A stretch of 23,227 bases of DNA, from NCBI GenBank assembly GCA_036897625.1, contig JAYMTA010000902.1, positions 1-23,227 on the forward strand, read 5' to 3'. Both the position numbers and the translations under genes were made by a program. Shown here piece after piece: positions 11,101 through 20,826 of this stretch (positions are counted from its first letter, which is position 1; each line of letters starts with the position of its first letter). The DNA is from Pelargonium cotyledonis (lineage: Eukaryota > Streptophyta > Magnoliopsida > Geraniales > Geraniaceae). Under the pieces are notes generated by a model. That model saw nothing but the letters and a program-made list of their open reading frames with translations, was not told where the DNA came from and did no database searches.

Positions 11101-11630
11101 AATCCAAAAACTTTATAAATAGGATTCAGAGGAGAGTAGATCCTAAAAGATGCACGTAGTTGACCGTATGGCTTGATTGGTTGTTTTCAATGATAATGAA
11201 ACAATCAACGACATTATATCCCCTCATTTTTCTCTTAGGAAAAATTGCAGACACCCTAAACTATTTGTTGTAAGTTTGGACTACTTGTATTTTACAAAAC
11301 TCATTCCGTCAATAATTATATTTGACAGAAAATGCCATTAACTTGACATGTGCATGACGTGATAAAAAAATGTTTTTGAATTTCCCAAAACACCCTTAAG
11401 GTTGTGATCATGTGCCATGTATGTCAAGTTAGTGACATTTTCTATCAAATATAACCGTTGGAATGAGTTTTACAAAGTATTATAGGGAACTATTTTCCGA
11501 TCAATATGCTGATTTTATCAACATGTTGCTCAGGATGGCTACTCAACCAATGAATGTCGTCAGACCTCCCTCCAGCATGCGGGGGCAGCCGGTCAATACA
11601 AAAGGCGCCCCCTGTTGCTCGTCGGGCTGA
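8159..11630 (+). CDS. RABD2-like: Rab GTPase, Rab1/RABD class (ER-to-Golgi traffic)
   Basis: Eight coding exons: 8159-8172, 9772-9844, 9948-9995, 10080-10127, 10215-10286, 10374-10529, 10651-10754 and 11534-11630 (TGA). They sum to 612 nt, or 203 residues, the normal Rab1 length. The first coding exon is only 14 nt and splits the Tyr of MSFEY, an arrangement I recall for plant RABD genes. All guanine-nucleotide motifs are intact: GDSGVGKS (P-loop, 15-22), the effector stretch [13 protein letters not shown] with its switch-I Thr, WDTAGQE (switch II), NKSD and ETSAK. The C-terminal linker MATQP...MRGQPVN leads to a double-cysteine prenylation site, CCSSG. SGVGKS and the RGQPVN linker favour RABD2 over RABD1; MSFEY at the N-terminus is more RABD1-like, so the subclade is not settled. 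The protein should act at ER/Golgi membranes as a GTP-controlled switch for vesicle docking. Confidence 0.96.
8594..8865. repeat. Tandem repeat in Rab intron 1, about 2.7 copies of a ~100-bp unit
   Basis: Three adjacent diverged copies: 8594-8690, 8691-8793 and a partial copy from 8794. Each contains TGATCATAGGA, an ATAGATGAG.GTGGTTTCT block, GCTAATAAC and TTACCGCAATGACAAG in the same order; the third copy keeps only the first parts. The repeat lies wholly within the 1.6-kb intron 1 (8173-9771) and has no coding frame. Confidence 0.85.
10800..11110. repeat. Degenerate foldback-like segment in Rab intron 7
   Basis: The left side has GGAATGAGAATAAAG and GGAATGAGAATGAT (10815-10850). The right side has ATTCTTATCCTCATTTTCATTC (near 11050-11075), its approximate inverse. 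This pattern of GGAATGAGAATG / CATTCTCATTCC ends is common in plant non-autonomous elements. Boundaries and target-site duplication are not visible. Confidence 0.35.
11238..11498. mobile_element. Foldback (long inverted repeat) MITE-like element in Rab intron 7
   Basis: A left arm at about 11290-11363 pairs with a right arm at about 11407-11480, separated by about 43 bp. Both arms, read in the same sense, give TTTxTAAAACTCATTCC-like sequence, then TATATTTGA.AGAAAATG, then AACTTGACAT and finally a .GTGAT/.ATGAT end. Similar outer ends (GGAAAA at 11238, TTTTCC ending 11498) extend the structure, but the right flank has lost about 30 bp relative to the left. No target-site duplication is clear. 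It is palindromic and non-coding, so it is a non-autonomous element or an inverted duplication. Confidence 0.7.
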
Positions 11631-12479
11631 GTCCTTCCTGATTCCCACCCGGAACTCCCAAGAGCAGCTTTGGACATGAGAAGGTGGGTTTCTGGTTAGC
11701 TTCATCTTCTCTCATCATATGTACATTACAAAGTGAAAAGGCAATGATGTTTATGAGATGCTGTGTCCTGTGTAGTGTGCACATGCATCTCTAGCTCTCA
11801 TGGAACTCGGAACTAACAGAATTTAGCCAATTTGATTCTTAAATATGATATTTTGTTTGGTTGTTTATAGGCATGAATTACTCTCTTTTTTTGCATGGTA
11901 ATTTATGTTAGGTCTCTAAAAAATTTGCAAACCTAGAGAGCTCACCAATATGACGTCTAACTAATTGCAAAAAAACCGAGTTCTAGAGTTTTGGATCTGA
12001 ATTTACGAACATTTGAAACTAGATTCGCATAGCTCATTTAGATTGCAGAAAATAGACTTGACACGAACATGCACATTATACACGGAAGAATCTAAAATCT
12101 GTAATAAAGCAACTTCCAAACATATTGTTTAAACGTTTGTTATCCAATACAACTCAAATAGTCAAATACATGTCATATTCTGTTACACTTAGAGTGCTTT
12201 AATACATTTATTTTTAGCCGGTAACTTTTATACAATTATTGGTGCAAAAAATAACGTGTGACATGCATGACAATATTGAATTCTAATACATCTATAGGTA
12301 GACTTACATACACTAACAAATGTATGTTGAAAAGAAAAAACATTAACACAATTGCACCCACAACACATGAAACATTAATTTATCTTAACTTTTGAGTAAC
12401 CTAATTTATTTAAAGTAATATGCATTACCGAACACTATTAACTATGTTTTGGTAACATTTTGCAATGAACTATTCTTAA
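11631..12479. other. Rab 3' flank and AT-rich intergenic DNA
   Basis: This stretch follows the Rab stop codon and contains its 3'UTR, whose end I cannot place. The rest is AT-rich, without reading frames that resemble proteins, RNA genes or clear repeat termini. Confidence 0.55.
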
Positions 12480-12790
12480 CTATTTTTTTATCACAATACT
12501 AGCCGATCTACGGACATGCGAAAATTGAACATTAACAAAATAATTTGACAAATCAATGATGTTACTAATAATCAGACCACATGCACTGCTATGCTCCCCT
12601 CCAGCCTGGATTGCTTCAATTATCGAACACGAATCAAATTCAATCACCACCTCCAACCAACCCCGATCACACAAAGCCAAGAAAGCGCCTCTCTAATCGC
12701 CATTGCCTCCACCTCCCTAACACCCGACAACCTCTCCAGCCACCACCCCAAACCCTGCCCCGCCAGTCCCTCACCACCCGACCCTCGGCC
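12480..12790 (-). pseudogene. Broken RNase H-like (RVT_3) coding fragment
   Basis: On the minus strand the C-rich block 12581-12800 and the sequence beyond it encode pieces in the order of a plant RNase H-like (RVT_3) domain. VVRDWRGRV lies near 12777-12750, EVEAMAIREALSWLC at 12716-12671, then in another frame GWLEVVIEFDSCSIIEAIQ, CGLIISNIIDL and finally FSHVRRSAS, followed by an early stop at 12480. Intact domains continue past HVRR with a VAH.LA segment, which is missing here. At least one frameshift (near 12675) and the lost C-terminus make it a relic. Such domains occur at the ends of non-LTR retrotransposons and in retroposed host-like copies; the source is not decidable. Confidence 0.6.
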
Positions 12791-12799
12791 TCAAAACGA

Positions 12800-14290
12800 A
12801 AGGATATGATGAAATGATCTAGAAGATTACAGGATGTTCCAAGTATATTTTAAAAGTTATTATCTAATGAATATTCATGTTCTATTGTACTTCTAGTGGT
12901 TTGAACTACACATCCTCTAGAATCTTTTATAAAAGATCACTTATTTCGCAAACGAATTTGTTTAATCGGAATTCTAAATCGCACAAACATTTTCTAGCTC
13001 TCAATTTTTTTCACTCATCAATTCGACACTAAAAAAACCGACTTTATAATGAATTTAACTTGGACAGTTAGTGACCCAACACACACTTGTTTATGTGCTC
13101 AAAATCTTCAAATTTTTAGGGGTTTTTGAAACAGTAAGTATGGTATAATAATCGATGCAAGCGCTCTAACTATTCAACCAACATATACTTTATCAATATA
13201 TATTGTCCAATACCAAAGGACTTTTAACATACTCGGGTGAAAAACGTTACAAAACTTAGATCTTGTTAGAAGCTCTGATTTGTGCGACAATTCTTACGCC
13301 TCTTCACGTGCAAGATTATTTTCATCTAAAATTTAATATGGGTGACGGCATGATTCGAACTCGGAACCTTTTGTCACCAATACTCTGATACAATCATTTA
13401 AACGAAAAGTTTAAACTCATACTTGAATGCACAATATAAGTTGTATACCCTAATATCTACTCATAAAATGAGTTCTGAAATATCTCAGGTTAGAAGAATG
13501 TTAAACGCAATACTAGTATATACGCTTCATGATCCACTTTTCATTCTTAAACATCAAAACCTGGTCCACCATTTCTCTAAAGAAACGAGAAAAAAAAAAA
13601 AAAAAGAAGTTACCTACATTGCATTACCAGGTTCACATATGCTCGCAAGGTGTACATATTAATTTTACCCTAAACTAAAGCCGGTAATTTGAGTTCCTGG
13701 TTGATCTCAAATTCGAGTTGATAAAACTTTTAACTCTAATTCGATTCAAAAAAGTTGCGAGTTAAATACTTAGCTAAATTAATTTCATATTTTCTATTTA
13801 TATTTTCAATCTCCGGCCCTTCGAGTTTAGGGTAGAGTTCGGGTTTGAGTTGAAAAACCTACCCCGAATCCAATGCGAAAAGGTAATTAATGGGTTTCAA
13901 AAAATTATTTAAGATGTGCATGCTCATACAGATTTGTCTGTTCCAACCAAAAACTAATAAATTTATTTTACGCAACCCGAACAAAATTCAGATCCAAATT
14001 TTCAGCTCCGCCCATCAAATGGCTCTTCTATAGGACCATTATATGCTTCCAAAATTAGAACAAATGACAAGAAACCAATATGCATCCAAAAATAGAACAA
14101 AAACAAGCATGAAAGAGCAGTTTCAAATAAATAACTAATCAATGTCTCAAAAACAAGCACTACACTACAAATCAAAGTTATTTTCTCCTTTGAATCAACC
14201 TGAATTCATGAAGTAAAAACCTAGCATCAGGTTGATAACACCAAATCCCAGAGATTTACCATCTTTACAACCCCTCACTAATGTTACATT
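12800..14290. other. Intergenic region with repeat scraps
   Basis: This AT-rich DNA lies between the RNase H relic and the 3' end of the PWWP gene. It holds a primer-binding-site-like scrap (13347-13392), an A-run (13590-13604) and a degenerate block at 13680-13880 with repeated GAGTT/CGGGTTTGAGTT words typical of old plant interspersed repeats. No gene is recognised. Confidence 0.5.
13347..13392 (-). mobile_element. TRIM/LTR-type primer-binding-site scrap
   Basis: The minus strand reads TTGTATCAGAGTATTGGTGA and, shortly after, GGTTCCGAGTTCGAATCAT. TGGTATCAGAG followed by a .GTTCGAATC phrase is the usual start of the internal region in plant TRIM and Copia-like elements. The flanking LTR would lie at higher coordinates but I cannot delimit it, and one base of the primer site differs (TTGTATC). 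Confidence 0.35.
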
Positions 14291-14297
14291 TATGTAC

Positions 14298-14342
14298 AGC
14301 TCCGGCGCAGCCATGGCTGATCCTGCTCCTCTCGCCGGAGCT
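14298..14342 (-). other. GC-rich hairpin in the presumed 3'UTR of the PWWP gene
   Basis: AGCTCCGGCG (14298-14307) and CGCCGGAGCT (14333-14342) form a perfect 10-bp inverted repeat around a 25-nt loop. The loop itself contains the 12-base palindrome CAGCCATGGCTG. It lies about 110-155 nt beyond the stop codon of the - strand gene, in otherwise AT-rich DNA. A terminator is not expected for a plant Pol II gene; a role in mRNA processing or stability is conjecture. Confidence 0.55.
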
Positions 14343-14451
14343 TTTCTACAACACTAAAAATGTCAAAGCATTGTACAAACAAGAGGCCTATGTGAACTCA
14401 AACACAAGTAAACGACGAGAAACGTAAAGCGAGAGCTACCTATCCAAAAAT

Positions 14452-17400
14452 TCAAGGGTTGCTTAACGTTGAAGCGCGGTGTGTTGGTCTCGTCAGTGCC
14501 TCGTTTATCCTACTGAAGACTAGTTTTAGAGGGATACACGCTATTACCGGACCTTTGAGCTTGTCAACCACTGGTTTCCTCTCCTCGCTTTGCTTGTGGG
14601 AGCCAGTCAATGAGGACAGCTTTCGAGTTTTTTTAGACAAGAACCCACTTTTCCTTTTGCTTGGAGGGTATCGCGATTGCAATTTCAAATGTTTGATATG
14701 GAGTCTCGCGCCATTTGATTTTGGCTTAACTGCAATATTGCCTTCTAGGTCGTCTTTTGGGTTCGTGAAGCTACTTGTGAGAAGATCGGAACTGCCATCA
14801 TCTAGGGCTTCTACTGTTAGAGGGTGACCAACAATGGCCTTACCATTCAATTTACTCATAAGAGAAACCAAAGGAACGTGCTGCGGCCTATAGCTGGCCT
14901 TCACCTCCAGATTCACATCATATAGTCGCGAATCGGCACTAAAGGTTCTGGTTGGGAAATCTGACATCTGATATCTGGAGTTGACAGTGAAGCGGGAGTG
15001 ACGATAGGGAAGTGACCTTTGTGGGGTACGAGAGCTGTCGGGTAGTGACTTCTTCTCAGCTGTTGGTTCTCTTGTATGAGATTCCCTGTGTCTGCTCCAG
15101 TCGGGAAACCCATCTGCCTGCTCTCCGGAAACGAGTCGGGAACCATCAGCATCATTGCAATCAACTTTCTGCTCAGAATCACGAGGCAAATGAGCACCAT
15201 CATCTACGTCCATTTTTGTTCTCGAATCTTGTTTTCTGCTCTTATTTGCGTGCCTTGAATTTCTCTTTCCTTTCGACTGCCACTTCGAAGCACTCTTCTC
15301 CATCGTCTGGCGAATATTATTAAGATTGAGATCTGCAGAACCGGTTGAGACAGCTTCATTAAGACCCTCATTTCTATTGGAAAATGGTTCAACTTGACCA
15401 TTTTCAGGCTTTCCAGAAGAGGTAGACACAAGCATTGGAGAGAAACCTGGGAGGAACAAGTGACAGTCAGCAAATGAAGAAGAGTTTGCTAATTGTTCTA
15501 CCAGGATTTGCATTAAGATAGATGGGAATTTAATATAATACTACCTCCGTTTCATATTAAATGTCGTTTTAGAGTCCAATTTTTGTTTCAAAATAAATGT
15601 CACTTTCCACTTTTAGCAAATATTTACACGACTTTCCTATAATGCCCTTTTGTCATAATGACTCACATAAAATATGAACAGTTTTTAGCCGTAATATTAT
15701 ATTAATGGACTAGCAATGATGATTTTTGTGTCTTTTAGTTAAGGGTATAAAAGTCATTTAGCAACTTTCCTTAATATGTGTGAAAAACTCTAAAACGACA
15801 TTTAATATGAAACGGAGGTAGTAGCAAGCACTAGAAATGATTAAAGATATGTCTATAGGACAATGTCACAATACACAATACAGCACACAAATGGCATTCA
15901 AATCTCAACAAGCTGATTCGTGAACAATTTCTTGACACTTTTACAGAAGTAAAATCGTATAAAATCCAACTTATATGTATGCATGTACATAAAAGAGCAT
16001 GTGTAGCATCTATCTAAATTAGAATGTCAACAGAGCTTCTTCATTACCAAAGCTCTCATTTATCTCAAACAAATAATTTTGATACATGATTCACTTGACA
16101 TGTCTGTAGTATCAATTCATATCCACAAGTGCTACTATGTGAGAGTTATGAATTTGTGGGTGTCGTGTTAAAGGTTATATGGCCAGCCGACCAGGACAAC
16201 CACAACTCGTTATCGTACGCAAATGCTAAACACAAACACAGCAAGTTTAGGAACATGTAACATGAACATGGCACATTTAACATGTTTCAATAAATAGGTC
16301 GGGTAGACACGACACGACCTAACACACTTTACATGACACTCCCCAACACGCTTGGCACAACTCTCCTCAACACAATTAAATATCACAAATTTCATGTGTT
16401 TAACAGAACTACGTTAACTAGCAAGAGTTTTTTGGGGGTTAATTTACAATTATAAGTGCGCATAGGCATGTTAGGGGCCTGTCACAACACAAGTAATCAA
16501 TTGTGCAAGCGTGTTTTTGGGGCTCAACACAAACACAACGTTTATAAAATGTGTCAAGAACTCCAACACGAACACAATTTCAAAATTAGTGACACTAAAC
16601 ACGGATATTACATGTCATGTTCGTATCTCACGTGTTGAGATCCCGAATAGCCAGCTCTAATGTGATAGGTAATACAACTTAACGAGAAAATAATGGATAG
16701 AGTACGACTCGTTCTTGATCAATCAACACTCTCTGAATAATTATCCATTATGAAAAGGAGACAATCAAAGTACAATTCTAGCTTTAAAATGGACAGTATA
16801 TCTAAAAGAAAACGAAAACTTCTGGTCATGAGCATGATTTTGCAACTATTCATATTTTTCACAGCGCATTGACAATTTTTATTTTGCACATTCTTCCTTC
16901 TACACCAACTACATACTTATCTACAGAATTGGCTATATGCATATGCATTTGAAATATTAGCATGTAAGAGAAAACGTACCTGCAGAGTGTTTATCATCTC
17001 CAACAAATGGCACATCAAATAAGCCGTCAGAAGAACCGTTCTCCGGCAACCCTGACATGCTGGAATTTTCATTCTCCTTTGTCTTGTTACGATCATGGGA
17101 AACATCAGGAGGATGTTTAAAAGCATTTAATGAAACTCCGTTTTCGCACGAAACCGCAGTGCTCTCTGAGTTATTGTTGATTGCAGGTGGAACACTTCTC
17201 TTTAACTCATTAAATTCTAATCCAGATAACTTGCTGTCCAGAAGAGGAGATACACTAACACTGGCAAGTTGATCACATGTAACTGGAACAGAAACCATAG
17301 CTGTACTTTCCAAAACCTTTGTCAATGGACGACGACGGTGTTTCCTTTTCAAGAACTCGTGTACATTTGATGTTTGAGATCTTTTTCTTTTCAATGATGA

Positions 17401-20400
17401 TGAATATGTTTTGCAACCATTCACAGGACTTCCATTAGACACACAGTTAGCATTGTTTGAATCACAAAGAGAAGCACTGTCTTGTTGAGCCACATCAGCA
17501 AGTCCTCCCGGGGCCTTTCTTTTTGATACTATGCCCATCCCTAAATCCTCGAGTCCTCTCATTCGCTTAATTCCTTCTGTTCCATCATCCTCAGAATCAT
17601 TAGGGGTCCTTCTTCTCCTTCCATTCATAGATTTCACCTTTAAAGCAATTAGATTATTCGGCTCTTCAAAAGAAATACCCGATTGAGATAATTCCATAGC
17701 TGAATTAGAATTGTATTCGGAGTTGCTCACCTCATCACTCGTATCATCATCCTCGTTCTCTACTTCATTATCAGAACGTGACATGGTGGGTGATTCTCCA
17801 GGCGAATTACCATGCTCATCGCTAGAATTATCAGTTTTTGAGCAGAAATCGGGACGACCCTTGCCTAATCGAGCACTTTCAAGCTCAAGAGCGTGAAGAA
17901 TAGCATCTTCCCTACGAGCATATTTCACGGCTTTTTTATTAGAATTAGCTGCCGACGCCTTTGCTTTTTCAATGCATTCATCATACTCCCCACAGCGAAA
18001 AGCCTTGACCCTCTTAGACTTTTCAAGATTATACCAGTCCCTGATCCAACAAAGGTAAAAAGTTGGTAAACGAAATGGATATGTAAACATCCGTAGGCAA
18101 CTTGAATATCTCCTTAACCATACAAAACCAAACATTCAAACAAAAACAAAATTAGGAGCAGTTCTCTTTTCCAGGGTGAACAAAAAGATTTTCATGCAAG
18201 TCGGTTATTCAAGAACACAGAGGAAAACGGTCGCTACAAGTATGCGATAATGTGATATTAGTAGTAAATGCCCTCATTTTTTGGAATTGACAGCATAAAT
18301 TAGCTTAGGTGAGTGCCTTATAAGAAGATGGTTATTCCATACATGAAAGTCAAAGGGTGTAGAGGAAATCATAACACACCTAGAACCAACTAATGAGCAG
18401 ATACAATTATTTTATTGAAGTGACACAAAATTGGACATTCTCAACTCATAACTATAAAATCTTTAATTCTGTATCAATTCTCTTCGCCATTTCTCATGTA
18501 CTTATCCCTGATAAATAGGCAAGGATTTTGTTGGTTTTTATTAATATGTGTGTGCAACCCAAAATGGAAAAGAAATGTCTCATCATAAACACGTTCAATA
18601 CATCAAAGTAGCAGAACAAAATAGAGGAAATAAACAAGAAACTACGTGCGTAACTACCAGTACTATCTAGATAAAACATACAGACAAACTGTAAAGAGGA
18701 CGGTTCACTGCCACATGACCCATACCTTTTACCAAGGCAAAACAAACATGAAATGCATATAATCATGAAAGAAGCACAAATTAAACACATTAGGCTGACC
18801 GTTTACATCTTCATGACTATGATACACGTGCTTTAGATCTGCATAATTGCTTCTAATATAGACAGTTACGGCAGTAACTGCTGCCTCTATATAACTTTAA
18901 TAATAGCAGAACCTAGCGTGAAGGTTGGGGAAATTCAGGAGTGATACAGGGAAGAGAACTTGAGCATATCGAGACAGAGAGAACACAACTGTTAGGAATA
19001 GAGATACAAAACCATCCCAAGCTTGTCCTAGATGTTTTCTTTTTTAAGAAAAGAAAGGAAAAAAAAAACCATAAGCATACATTGCGTAGAATGCGAAGAA
19101 AATGAAATCTGAATCCATCAAGAAACTAAGTACGTATTGGTGTTAGATTTAAATTGATTGGTGACTAAATCATGAAAAATAAGGTGAAGTTCAAAAAACC
19201 AATCTTATAAAATAAAATAAAAACTTGGCTAATCCACACAAACTTATCTGTAGCAATATACACTCAATTATAATTTACTGATCTATATGTATCTTGACTG
19301 CCACAAACTAATCTAAGATGTGCCCCTATGCATCTAGCTAGAGAGTTCTGAGGAGCATGTGGAAGCTGTGTTGAAAATCATTAATGGCTACACTGGATCA
19401 TGATAGGCATCAAAGGGAAGATACATTTGATCTGAGACATGAGCAGAAAAATGAAGACATGTAATATTATTTTAGAATAAATTAGATCCCTAACGTGACA
19501 AATTATAATTTACGGAAAGTGAAGCCAACTGAAAGTACAATAATGTGTATAAGGAAGGGAGTGACAGGCTGACAATGTCCCACAGCCTTAGCACACTTGC
19601 AAAATGGAAATACATACAAAGTCAACCATTTAGCAAAATCGTTCAATTCAACCAGTCAAAGAACACTCAAGCCTCAATACCAATTAACCCTTATTTTTGC
19701 TAGACATTTCTATGCTCGAATAGGGAGAATATCATAAGCAACTAGGCCGAATGTGAAACAACAATACAAGAACAGGGTGTCACACAGGCACACAGCTCCA
19801 CAACAACTAAAGCACGCTTGATACCCACAAAACGGAGACTCATACTAAGTGGACCAGTCAGCAAAATCCATCAATTCAACCAGTTGAAGAACTCTCAACA
19901 TCAATTAACCCTTATTTTTACTAGACGTTTCTATGGCAGAAATACATAGAATAGCATAAAACAACTAGGCAAAATGTGAAGCAACAATACAAGAATACAG
20001 TTCCTAAAATGACATCAGGTTGATCAAATCTAAAATATGTACAGAAAATGGGGGTAAGTACATGAAACAAGTGAAACCATCTTAAGCAGAAATTTCCGCG
20101 AAAAGTTACATAATCAAGTCGATATCATATGGGTTTTCCACGTCCACTTATCAACGACTCCTACCATCCAGCAGCAGACAAGACTATTAACAAATAACAA
20201 ATACAGACTCAACTGAAAGGGCATTGCCAACCTAAAGACCTTGGAAATGTGAAGGTGTGGTACAATAAAGTGGAGGCCAAAAACTGAATCTACATTCAGC
20301 TGCCAAACTGATGTCCAAGTAACAAGAGTACAAGACACATACTTTCCATTATCATTGAAACTTGTAAGAACTTGGAGAATAGCCAACAAAGCAATTTCGC

Positions 20401-20826
20401 AAAATGGATTGGCACCAAATGAGAAAAACAATTCTTTGGGAAGCTAACAAACCAAATAAACACCGAAAACTAGTTTTAAAATTCAATATACAATTCTACT
20501 AATAATACTACAATTACCAACAGAGATGCAAGTAACACAAAAGAAAAAAAAAAGCAACAATTACCAATCCACATGCAAGCAACTAAACCAATTGAAACCA
20601 CAGCTTTACAACAGAGAAGTAGAGACACTCACACGCTTGCGTCCTCTCGGCCCAGAAGCTTCACTGGAGTCCCCGATCTCGGTGACACCAAGCAACCCTC
20701 TGACAACTCATCCAGACCCATTATCCTACCAGGCCACCACGACCCATTGCGCCGCCGGACCCACACCAACCCGCCCACCGACGCATCAATGCCCTTTGGC
20801 TCCTCGAGCCCGGCAGAGCTTCCCAT
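14452..20826 (-). CDS. PWWP-domain nuclear protein, plant PWO/PWWP family (Arabidopsis At1g51745/At3g21295 type)
   Basis: Three coding exons: 20826-20633, 18040-16980 and 15446-14452 (TGA). They total 2250 nt, or 749 residues. The start is the first in-frame ATG (20826), giving MGSSAGLEEP; the codons before it in frame lack an ATG. The PWWP domain spans about residues 16-90: VGGLVWVRRRNGSWWPGRI with the signature as SWWP (29-32), SPRSGTPVKLLG, then DWYNLEKSKRVKAFRCGEYD. The first intron (2.6 kb) cuts the domain at Val65. Next come YARREDAILHALELE (105-119), an acidic tract (156-167) and several basic clusters likely to be nuclear signals (GRRRRT 205-210, LKRKR 281-285, KRKHRRRPL 296-304). Near the C-terminus are a conserved YDVNLEVKASYRPQHVPLVS block, KRKSGFLSKKTRKLSSL and CIPLKLVFSRI. 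PWWP domains read methylated histone in nucleosomal DNA. Arabidopsis relatives bind Polycomb PRC2 methyltransferases and belong to PEAT chromatin complexes; the same role here is inferred. Confidence 0.95.
15541..15821. mobile_element. Stowaway MITE with perfect 35-bp terminal inverted repeats
   Basis: The element begins CTACCTCCGTTTCATATTAA and its right end is the exact reverse complement for 35 bp (15541-15575 and 15787-15821). TA dinucleotides flank both sides (15539-15540 and 15822-15823). Length is 281 bp with no coding capacity. CT(A/C)CCTCCGT ends and TA duplication define Stowaway elements moved by Tc1/mariner-type transposases. It sits in intron 2 (15447-16979) of the PWWP gene, near the 3' splice site. 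Confidence 0.92.
16150..16660. repeat. Degenerate interspersed repeat rich in ACACGACAC words
   Basis: Also within PWWP intron 2. Runs such as GACACGACACGACCTAACAC (16308-16327), AACACAAACACAACG (near 16526) and a right end TCACGTGTTGAGATCCCGAA...CCAGCTCTA resemble the common plant repeat built of GTGTCGTGTC units that ends CCAGCTCTA. It is badly decayed and has no coding frame. Boundaries are approximate. Confidence 0.45.
19561..20005. repeat. Diverged tandem duplication (period ~228 bp) in PWWP intron 1
   Basis: Copy 1 (about 19561-19782) and copy 2 (about 19783-20005) share, in order, GCACxCTTG, a GCAAAATC word (19633 and 19861, 228 bp apart), TCAATTCAACCAGT, ATCAATTAACCCTTATTTTT-like sequence, CTAGAC.TTTCTATG, CAACTAGGC and AACAATACAAGAA. 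The copies differ at many positions, so the duplication is not recent. No termini or coding frame suggest a transposon. Confidence 0.8.

Noticed and set aside
12581..12817. Proline/serine-rich + strand frames
   Set aside because: They are antisense shadows of the C-rich RNase H relic on the minus strand, and low complexity explains their openness.
13347..13392. A tRNA gene, because of GTTCGAATC and ATCAGAG words on the minus strand
   Set aside because: No acceptor stem, anticodon arm or D-arm can be fitted; the words match a retroelement primer-binding site region better.
14459..15323. Several + strand frames of 60-122 codons
   Set aside because: They are antisense to exon 3 of the PWWP gene, which is conserved and long; none resembles a protein.
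16957..18135. Starting the PWWP protein at an ATG at 18135 within the intron
   Set aside because: It would leave out the first half of the PWWP domain; the acceptor before GGACTGG at 18040 joins in frame to the exon at 20633-20826.
20114..20431. A 105-codon minus-strand frame with hydrophobic composition
   Set aside because: It lies inside intron 1 of the PWWP gene, resembles no family and has the composition expected of AT-rich DNA.
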